This document shows, in pieces, positions 6,573 through 11,494 of a DNA stretch of 11,494 bases. The notes below the pieces were generated by a model. It was not told the origin of the DNA. It saw only the letters and a program-made list of their open reading frames with translations, and searched no databases. This DNA is from UKL13-2 sp031394335. Its GTDB lineage: Bacteria; Pseudomonadota; Gammaproteobacteria; Burkholderiales; Usitatibacteraceae. Each line of letters opens with the position of its first letter. The first letter of the stretch is position 1. Location: positions 1-11,494 of the forward strand of contig JANMXS010000010.1 in the NCBI GenBank assembly GCA_031394335.1, in the 5' to 3' direction. Both the position numbers and the translations under genes were made by a program.

Positions 6573-7661
6573 ATGAGCATCACCGCAGAAATCATCCAGA
6601 ACGCCTTGCGCGAATTGATCGACCCTGTCACCGATGAAAATTTTGTCGACGGCAAGCAGGCCAAAAACATCAAGATCGAGGGCGGCTTTGTGTCGCTGGA
6701 AATCGTGCTTGGCTATCCGGGTAAAAGCGTCACTGAGGGCATCCGCAAGCAGGTGACCGAGCGGCTGAAGAAAATTGCCGGCATTGAAAACGTCTCGGTG
6801 AATGTTTATTCAAAAATTGTCTCGCACAGCGCACAGCGCGGCGTGAAGCTGGTGCCGGGCATCAAGAACATTATTGCGGTCGCCTCCGGCAAGGGCGGCG
6901 TGGGGAAAAGCACTACCGCAGTGAACCTGGCGCTGGCGCTGGCGGCTGAAGGTGCGGTGGTCGGCATGCTGGACGCCGATATCTACGGCCCCTCGCAGCC
7001 GATGATGCTGGGCATCACCGGTCGCCCGCAATCGCGCGATGGCAAAACCATGGAGCCGCTGGAGGGCCACGGCATCCAGGCGATGAGCGTGGGCTTTTTG
7101 ATCGACCCGGAAACGCCGATGGTATGGCGCGGGCCAATGGTCACGCAGGCGCTGGAACAGTTGCTGAACGAGACGCGTTGGAATGATCTCGATTACCTGG
7201 TGGTTGATCTGCCGCCGGGCACTGGCGACATTCAGTTGACCCTCGCGCAAAAGGTGCCGGTCACCGGTGCGGTGATCGTCACCACGCCGCAGGACATCGC
7301 CCTGCTGGATGCGCGCAAGGGCCTCAAGATGTTCGAAAAGGTCGGTGTGCCGATTATCGGCATCGTCGAGAACATGGCCATGCATGTGTGCTCGAACTGC
7401 GGCCATATCGAGCATATTTTCGGCGAAGGTGGCGGCGCGAAGATGGCCAAGGACTACAACATCGAGATGCTGGGTTCCTTGCCGCTGGACATGAGCATTC
7501 GCCAGATGGCCGACGGCGGCAAGCCGACGGTGGTATCCGACCCGGATGGGCCGATCACGAAGATTTACAAGGACATCGCGCGAAAGTGCGCGGCCAAGAT
7601 CGCCAAGCAATCGCAGGACCGCTCCAGCGTGTTCCCGAAAATCGTCATTCAGAATACCTAG
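6573..7661 (+). CDS. apbC: Iron-sulfur cluster carrier protein ApbC/Mrp
   Basis: A P-loop ATPase of the Mrp/NBP35 family that binds and transfers [4Fe-4S] clusters to apoproteins in the cytoplasm. At 362 residues it has the full domain set: an N-terminal MIP18/DUF59 domain at about 5-85, then the ATPase. The deviant Walker A GKGGVGKST is at 106-114, the switch I region DADIYGPS starts at Asp134, and the Walker B/switch II DLPPGTGD is at 212-219. The cluster-bridging CxxC pair is Cys273/Cys276, in HVCSNCGH. Family members form homodimers that hold one cluster between the CxxC pairs. The ATG at 6573 matches the family N-terminus although its Shine-Dalgarno is poor. It is divergent from metG, an arrangement shared with E. 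coli. An inverted-repeat element lies 60 bp downstream and may end its transcript. Confidence 0.97.
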   Translation: MSITAEIIQNALRELIDPVTDENFVDGKQAKNIKIEGGFVSLEIVLGYPGKSVTEGIRKQVTERLKKIAGIENVSVNVYSKIVSHSAQRGVKLVPGIKNIIAVASGKGGVGKSTTAVNLALALAAEGAVVGMLDADIYGPSQPMMLGITGRPQSRDGKTMEPLEGHGIQAMSVGFLIDPETPMVWRGPMVTQALEQLLNETRWNDLDYLVVDLPPGTGDIQLTLAQKVPVTGAVIVTTPQDIALLDARKGLKMFEKVGVPIIGIVENMAMHVCSNCGHIEHIFGEGGGAKMAKDYNIEMLGSLPLDMSIRQMADGGKPTVVSDPDGPITKIYKDIARKCAAKIAKQSQDRSSVFPKIVIQNT

Positions 7662-7721
7662 GGGTTTGTTGAAATTATTTGGAGCCATTGCGCGAGACCA
7701 GTTAACGTTTCGCAAACGTAG

Positions 7722-7820
7722 TTCCCCCCTTTGCAAAAGGGGGGGCAGGGGGGATTTGCGGTGGCCAATGATCGGCAACCGTGCTAAATCCCCCTCAATC
7801 CCCCTTTTGCAAAGGGGGAA
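7722..7820. repeat. Nested inverted-repeat element (REP/MITE-like)
   Basis: Two 38-bp arms, 7722-7759 and 7783-7820, are near-perfect inverted copies. Each arm is itself palindromic around a TTTGCAAAA core flanked by runs of C and G, followed by a second G-run or C-run. The 23-bp middle also starts with GGT and ends with ACC, extending the outer stem by a few pairs. The whole element could fold as one long cruciform or as two small hairpins. Similar C-run/TTTGCAAAA/G-run sequences are, from general knowledge, dispersed in many proteobacterial genomes and often show up as spurious peptides containing SPLPPLLQRGE. There is no transposase. It sits between mrp and the TPR gene and could act as a terminator or stabilise the mrp mRNA. 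Confidence 0.8.
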
Positions 7821-7895
7821 GTGCGCCGTAGCAAACGAGGTTCGTGCATCCCATATTGAATTTCAACAAAGTGTCGCGTCGCCGAGTGCGGTCGC

Positions 7896-8384
7896 ATGAA
7901 AGCGGCCATGAAACGCGCCACCACGCTGCGGCGCGAATCGAAATTCACCGAGGCGCTGGCGATACTGCTCGATTTATACAAGGTCAATCCGCGCGACGCC
8001 AAGGTGAATTACGAACTGGCCTGCACCTACGATCCGCAGGGCATGGAAGAGGAAGCCATCCCGCATTACGAGTTTGCGGTTGAGAACGGGCTGGATGGCG
8101 AGGATCTGCGCGGCGCCCTGCTTGGCCTTGGGAGCTCGTATCGTTCCACCGGCCGTTTCACCGATTCGGTCAGGACGCTGCAAAAAGGCATTGCCCGGTT
8201 TCCGGATGCGGAGGAGTTCAAGGTATTTTTGGCCCTGAGCCTGTACAACCTGGGACAGCACCGCGATGCCATGGAATTGTTGCTGAACCACATTGCGGAA
8301 TTTTCCAAAGAACCCGCCACCAAACGCTACAGTGCGGCGATTGCACACTACGCCGCGCAGCCTGATCCACATTACGACCACTAA
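7896..8384 (+). CDS. Tetratricopeptide repeat protein
   Basis: A 162-residue protein made almost wholly of helical TPR-like repeats; the clearest units are at about 7-34 (ESKFTEALAILLDLYKVNP), 38-66 (NYELACTYDPQGMEEEAIPHY) and 72-104 (GLGSSYRSTGRFTDSVRTLQ), with a further helical pair to about 140. It resembles the TPR_5 group of small cytoplasmic TPR proteins. There is no signal peptide or membrane segment, so it is probably a cytoplasmic protein-protein adaptor. The ATG at 7896 begins the repeat region; a second ATG lies four codons on, and neither has a strong Shine-Dalgarno. The DUF1330 gene starts 18 bp downstream, so the two are probably cotranscribed. The partner and process are unknown. 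It lies between mrp and dcd, which I would expect to be neighbours in related genomes. Confidence 0.85.
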   Translation: MKAAMKRATTLRRESKFTEALAILLDLYKVNPRDAKVNYELACTYDPQGMEEEAIPHYEFAVENGLDGEDLRGALLGLGSSYRSTGRFTDSVRTLQKGIARFPDAEEFKVFLALSLYNLGQHRDAMELLLNHIAEFSKEPATKRYSAAIAHYAAQPDPHYDH

Positions 8385-8402
8385 CCAACGGCGCACTTAA
8401 AA

Positions 8403-8726
8403 ATGGCGGCTTATCTCACCGGGCACATCAAAATCCGCGATGCGGAGAAATGGCACGATTACCTCGACCAGGTCGATGCCACCATCATTGCCTACGGTGG
8501 CGAGATCCTGCTACGTGGCCTGCAGCAGGAAGTGCTGAGCAATCCCGGCGAACTTCAGCCGGAATTCGAACGCCTGGTGGTATTGCGCTTCGACAATATG
8601 GCGGCGCTGCACCGCTGGTATCAGTCCAGCGAATATCAGCAGCTGAAGCCGCTGCGCGCGGCGGGTGCGGATGTCACGGTGGTGACGTATGAAACCGACA
8701 GCCATCGGCTAAACTCGACAGATTGA
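8403..8726 (+). CDS. DUF1330 domain protein
   Basis: A 107-residue protein of the dimeric alpha+beta barrel (ferredoxin-like) superfamily, DUF1330 branch. Family marks are the N-terminal strand MAAYLTGHIKIRD, the YGGEILLRG strand in the middle, the RLVVLRFDNM strand, and WYQSSEYQQLKPLR near the end, which is close to the family's WYxSxEYxxLxxLR. The function of the family is not established; relatives bind small aromatic or heme-like ligands, but nothing here fixes a ligand. It starts 18 bp after the TPR gene and ends 40 bp before dcd, on the same strand, consistent with one transcript. No strong Shine-Dalgarno precedes the ATG; translation may depend on ribosomes arriving from the TPR gene. 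Confidence 0.86.
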   Translation: MAAYLTGHIKIRDAEKWHDYLDQVDATIIAYGGEILLRGLQQEVLSNPGELQPEFERLVVLRFDNMAALHRWYQSSEYQQLKPLRAAGADVTVVTYETDSHRLNSTD

Positions 8727-8751
8727 ACAACAGCATAAGCAACGACAGCAC

Positions 8752-8760
8752 AAGGGAGAA
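8752..8760 (+). promoter_or_regulatory. Ribosome binding site deciding the dcd GTG start
   Basis: AAGGGAGAA, 6 bp before GTG at 8767, is the strongest Shine-Dalgarno in this gene run. It supports the GTG start and the protein beginning MSIKSDRWIR, as in other Dcd proteins. Confidence 0.8.
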
Positions 8761-8766
8761 CGACGC

Positions 8767-9333
8767 GTGAGTATCAAGAGCGATAGATGGATCCGCAAAA
8801 TGGCCCAGCAGCACGGCATGATCGAGCCCTACGAGCCGGGCCAGGTGCGCGAGGCCAATGGCCAGCGCATTGTCAGCTACGGCACCTCCAGCTATGGCTA
8901 CGATATCCGCTGCTCGAATGAATTCAAGCTGTTTACCAATATTAATTCGACCATTGTCGACCCGAAGAATTTCGACGATAAATCGTTCGTCGATATCAAG
9001 GCCGACTTCTGCATCATCCCGCCGAACTCGTTCGCGCTGGCGCGCACCGTCGAGTACTTCCGCATTCCGCGCAATGTGCTGACCATCTGTCTGGGCAAAT
9101 CGACCTACGCGCGCTGCGGCATCATCGTCAACGTCACGCCGTTCGAGCCGGAATGGGAAGGCTATGTGACGCTGGAGTTTTCCAACACCACGCCGCTACC
9201 CGCCAAGATTTACGCCAACGAAGGAGTGGCGCAGTTGCTGTTTTTCGAGAGCGATGAAGTGTGCGAAACCTCGTACAAGGATCGCGGCGGCAAATACCAG
9301 GGGCAGAAGGGCGTTACCTTGCCCAAGATGTAA
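8767..9333 (+). CDS. dcd: dCTP deaminase
   Basis: Deaminates dCTP to dUTP, which dUTPase then converts to dUMP for thymidylate synthesis. The 188 residues match the usual bacterial length, and the protein belongs to the dUTPase-like trimeric fold. Key segments are the N-terminal MSIKSDRWIRKM, SSYGYDIRCSNEF, the GKSTYARCGI loop (Ser112, Arg116) and VTLEFSN with the catalytic Glu137, and the C-terminal GGKYQGQKG that closes over the nucleotide. It ends in KGVTLPKM, typical of the monofunctional enzyme; it does not resemble the bifunctional archaeal dCTP deaminase/dUTPase. The start is GTG, decided by the Shine-Dalgarno above. It follows the DUF1330 gene by 40 bp and precedes gltX by 30 bp, so it is likely part of one forward transcript, possibly with its own promoter. 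Confidence 0.97.
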   Translation: MSIKSDRWIRKMAQQHGMIEPYEPGQVREANGQRIVSYGTSSYGYDIRCSNEFKLFTNINSTIVDPKNFDDKSFVDIKADFCIIPPNSFALARTVEYFRIPRNVLTICLGKSTYARCGIIVNVTPFEPEWEGYVTLEFSNTTPLPAKIYANEGVAQLLFFESDEVCETSYKDRGGKYQGQKGVTLPKM

Positions 9334-9363
9334 CCGATCCATTCGCACCCACGAAATTTTCAG

Positions 9364-10755
9364 ATGACAGTCCGAACCCGTTTTGCCCCCAGCCCCACCG
9401 GCTTCCTGCATATCGGCGGCGGTCGCACCGCCCTGTTCGCCTGGGCCTATGCACGCCGACACAAAGGCACGTTCATCCTGCGCATTGAAGACACCGATGT
9501 CGAGCGCTCCACACCCGAAGCGGTCAAAGCGATTCTTGACGGCATGCAATGGCTGGGCCTCGATTACGACGAAGGCCCGTTCTATCAGATGCAACGCATG
9601 GATCGCTACAAGGAAGTGATCCGGACGATGCTGGCAGCTGGCACTGCCTACCACTGCTATTGCACCCCTGAAGAGCTGGACGCGATGCGCGAGGCGCAAC
9701 GGGCGCGTGATGAAAAGCCGCGCTACGACGGCCGCTGGCGTCCCGAAGCGGGCAAGGTGCTGCCGCCGATTCCCGATGGATTGAAACCAGTGGTGCGTTT
9801 TCGTAACCCGCAAGATGGCATAGTCGCCTGGGAAGACGGCGTCAAGGGCCGCATTGAATTCAACAACCATGAACTCGACGATTTCATCATCGCCCGCTCC
9901 GACGGCACCCCGACCTATAATTTCTGCGTCTGCGTCGATGACTGGGATATGCGCATCACCCACGTCATCCGCGGTGATGACCATGTCAACAATACGCCCC
10001 GGCAGATCAATGTGCTGAGCGCGCTGGGCGCTACTTTGCCGGTGTACGCGCATCTGTCGATGATTCTCGGCGACGACGGGCAGAAGTTGTCCAAGCGCCA
10101 TGGGGCGGTCAGCGTGATGGAATATCCGGCCGAAGGCTTTTTGCGCGATGCAGTGGTGAATTACCTGGCCAGGTTGGGCTGGTCGCATGGCGATGAAGAG
10201 ATTTTTTCCATGCAGCAGTTTTGCGCATGGTTTGATCTCGATCACGTCACGCCGTCGGCCGCCCAGTTCAATACCGAAAAACTGAAGTGGCTGAACCACG
10301 AGTACATCAAACGCACCGAGTCGGTCGAGCTGGCGAAACTGCTGGCGCCGTTCATGGCGCATGCGGGGCTCGATATCACTGGTGGGCCTGACCTTGCCCG
10401 CGTAGCCGAGCTATTGCGCGAGCGCTCACCCACGCTGGTGGAAATGGCTGATGCGGCGCATTATTTTTATCGGCGCCCGCAAGCGGATGCCGCCATGCTG
10501 ACCCAGCACCTGACTGATGCAGCAAAGCCGGCATTGGCAGAGTTGCTGCAGACCTTGCCTGCCATCGCCTGGGCCAAGGCCGAGATCAGTACCGCGATCA
10601 AGGCACAGGTCAGCAAGCACGGCCTGAAAATGCCGCAGCTGATGATGCCCCTGCGCGTGCTGCTGACCGGGCAGACGCAGACGCCGGCGATCGATGCGAT
10701 CATGCACGTGCTGGGGCGCGATGAAGCGCTGGCGAGGCTGGCCACCGGGCGGTAG
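9364..10755 (+). CDS. gltX: Glutamate--tRNA ligase
   Basis: Attaches glutamate to tRNA-Glu. At 463 residues it is full length. The class I HIGH motif appears as HIGG at 16-19 in SPTGFLHIGGGRTALF, and KMSKS as KLSKRHG starting at Lys241. The Rossmann catalytic domain is followed by a C-terminal alpha-helical anticodon-binding domain from about residue 310. The zinc site of E. coli-type GluRS is incomplete: CYC is present near residue 99, but the expected later cysteine is replaced in PRYDGRWRPE, a form I associate with betaproteobacteria. It is not the truncated GluQ form. The start has no good Shine-Dalgarno. It follows dcd by 30 bp; a tRNA-Glu gene lies 196 bp downstream, after tRNA-Ala, placing enzyme and substrate RNA side by side. 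Confidence 0.97.
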   Translation: MTVRTRFAPSPTGFLHIGGGRTALFAWAYARRHKGTFILRIEDTDVERSTPEAVKAILDGMQWLGLDYDEGPFYQMQRMDRYKEVIRTMLAAGTAYHCYCTPEELDAMREAQRARDEKPRYDGRWRPEAGKVLPPIPDGLKPVVRFRNPQDGIVAWEDGVKGRIEFNNHELDDFIIARSDGTPTYNFCVCVDDWDMRITHVIRGDDHVNNTPRQINVLSALGATLPVYAHLSMILGDDGQKLSKRHGAVSVMEYPAEGFLRDAVVNYLARLGWSHGDEEIFSMQQFCAWFDLDHVTPSAAQFNTEKLKWLNHEYIKRTESVELAKLLAPFMAHAGLDITGGPDLARVAELLRERSPTLVEMADAAHYFYRRPQADAAMLTQHLTDAAKPALAELLQTLPAIAWAKAEISTAIKAQVSKHGLKMPQLMMPLRVLLTGQTQTPAIDAIMHVLGRDEALARLATGR

Positions 10756-10797
10756 CCCCACAAATACGCGCCGGATCAGCTTGAATGGCAATGGGGG

Positions 10798-10827
10798 TTG
10801 GCAAAAGTGCCGCCAGCCCGCTATAAT
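10798..10827 (+). promoter_or_regulatory. Sigma-70 promoter of the tRNA-Ala / tRNA-Glu genes
   Basis: TTGGCA at 10798-10803 (5/6 match) and TATAAT at 10822-10827 (6/6) are separated by 18 bp. Directly after it lies GCGCG at 10828-10832, a GC-rich discriminator of the kind found at promoters under stringent (ppGpp/DksA) control. The tRNA begins 16 bp after the -10 box. Confidence 0.88.
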
Positions 10828-10842
10828 GCGCGTCTTCCATGT

Positions 10843-10918
<76 letters not shown>

Positions 10919-10951
10919 CAAAATTGTTTCACATCTGTTGCTGACGAATGA

Positions 10952-11027
10952 GTCCCCATCGTCTAGAGGCCTAGGACATCGCCCTTTCACGGCGGTAACG
11001 CGAGTTCGAATCTCGCTGGGGACGCCA
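10952..11027 (+). tRNA. tRNA-Glu (anticodon TTC)
   Basis: A complete 76-nt tRNA with encoded CCA (11025-11027) and discriminator G at 11024. The acceptor stem GTCCCCA (10952-10958) pairs with 11017-11023. The anticodon stem 10979-10983 / 10991-10995 has one U-G pair at its top; the loop CTTTCAC gives the anticodon TTC at 10986-10988. The T arm is GCGAG-TTCGAAT-CTCGC. It starts 33 bp after tRNA-Ala and is probably on the same transcript. The sequence is close to E. coli tRNA-Glu. Confidence 0.98.
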
Positions 11028-11087
11028 TCTTCAGGTTTGCCGATGCGTCGTACGGATTGCGCCGGCAATGTCGCATGAGCGCGGTGC

Positions 11088-11494
11088 TCAGCCGGGTTTG
11101 ATTGCCTTGCCCTTGCCCCGGTATTTCAGCGCGAGTACCGCGATATCGTCGGACTGCGGCGCGCCTTCGGCGAATTTCCTGATCTTCGCGTGCAGCGCGC
11201 GCACCACGTCGGCCGTATCGGTTTCCTCCATTCCCGCAACGCTCTCGCGCAGACCGCGCTGGGTGAACATTTCCTGGCGCGGGTTCATCGCCTCGGTAAC
11301 GCCGTCGGTATAGCACAGCACCATGTCACCCCGCTCGAGCGCGATGCTGCCGGGCTGGGACGGCGCATCTTCCAGCACGCCGAGCATCATGCCGCCGGCG
11401 CATTCGGCAAAATCGAAGCCCGCGCCGGCGCGGCCGATCAGCGGTGCGTCATGCCCGCCGTTGCAATAGGCGAGCACGCCACCCGCAAGGTCGA
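11088..11494 (-). CDS. PP2C/SpoIIE-family serine/threonine phosphatase, C-terminal part
   Basis: Only the last 135 or so residues are inside the window; the frame stays open to its right edge, so the gene starts beyond it. The sequence is the C-terminal half of a SpoIIE/RsbU-type phosphatase domain. Marks are LAYCNGGHDAPL, GVLEDAP, the YTDGVTEAMN motif after GDMVLC, and the metal-binding QSDDIAVLAL near the end. Such enzymes dephosphorylate anti-sigma-factor antagonists or other STAS-domain proteins, often with N-terminal response-regulator, GAF or HAMP sensor domains, which are not visible here. It converges on the tRNA genes with a 60-bp gap that shows no convincing terminator. The family assignment is firm; the signal it answers to cannot be seen. 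Confidence 0.9.
   Translation of the reverse strand, partial: DLAGGVLAYCNGGHDAPLIGRAGAGFDFAECAGGMMLGVLEDAPSQPGSIALERGDMVLCYTDGVTEAMNPRQEMFTQRGLRESVAGMEETDTADVVRALHAKIRKFAEGAPQSDDIAVLALKYRGKGKAIKPG

Noticed and set aside
6810..7778. Reverse-strand open frame of 322 codons
   Set aside because: Antisense to apbC, His/Arg-rich, and it runs into the inverted-repeat element.
7722..7820. Possible CRISPR repeats
   Set aside because: Only two inverted copies with a 23-bp middle and no regularly spaced direct repeats; it fits a palindromic dispersed element.
9196..10362. Reverse-strand open frame of 388 codons
   Set aside because: Antisense to gltX and the end of dcd; no domain is recognisable despite its length.
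11037..11068. TTGCCG...CGGCAA inverted repeat after tRNA-Glu
   Set aside because: Six-bp arms with a 20-base loop and no T-run; chance is likely in GC-rich DNA.

Overview
The window looks like chromosomal DNA of a betaproteobacterium, roughly 58-60% GC by eye. The evidence is the metG / mrp(apbC) / dcd neighbourhood, a glutamyl-tRNA synthetase that reads YDGRWRPE where others keep a zinc cysteine, and a tRNA-Ala(GGC)/tRNA-Glu(TTC) pair next to gltX. This is inference from synteny and motifs; no database search was run. Most of the window is housekeeping, and I see no phage, insertion sequence, CRISPR array or defence system.

Layout. Positions 2-1538 hold three small forward genes: the 3' part of a RibD/DHFR-like reductase, a zinc-ribbon plus PH-domain membrane protein, and a stand-alone ChrR-type cupin. 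A secreted NodB-type polysaccharide deacetylase (1556-2935, reverse) converges on the cupin with a 17-bp gap. A 524-bp stretch without a convincing gene follows (2936-3459), holding a perfect 7-bp hairpin. Next comes a tightly overlapped reverse operon, metG -> arfB-like release factor -> acylphosphatase (6360 down to 3460), with ATGA and 11-bp overlaps that suggest translational coupling.

The 212-bp region 6361-6572 separates metG from the divergent mrp gene and carries candidate promoters on both strands plus a 12-bp tandem repeat. Downstream of mrp lies a 99-bp nested inverted repeat (7722-7820), probably a non-autonomous, REP/MITE-like dispersed element. Then come a TPR protein, a DUF1330 protein, dcd (GTG start with a strong Shine-Dalgarno) and gltX, all forward and closely spaced. 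A near-consensus promoter with a GC-rich discriminator drives tRNA-Ala(GGC) and probably tRNA-Glu(TTC). The window ends inside a reverse-strand SpoIIE/PP2C phosphatase.

The genes centre on translation (MetRS, GluRS, a ribosome-rescue factor, tRNA-Ala, tRNA-Glu), with Fe-S cluster delivery (Mrp) and pyrimidine deoxynucleotide supply (Dcd). The points most worth a second look are the coupling of a ribosome-rescue factor to MetRS, the nested repeat beside the apparent TPR/DUF1330 insertion between mrp and dcd, the shared repeat in the metG/mrp control region, and the uncharacterised N-terminal half of the deacetylase.
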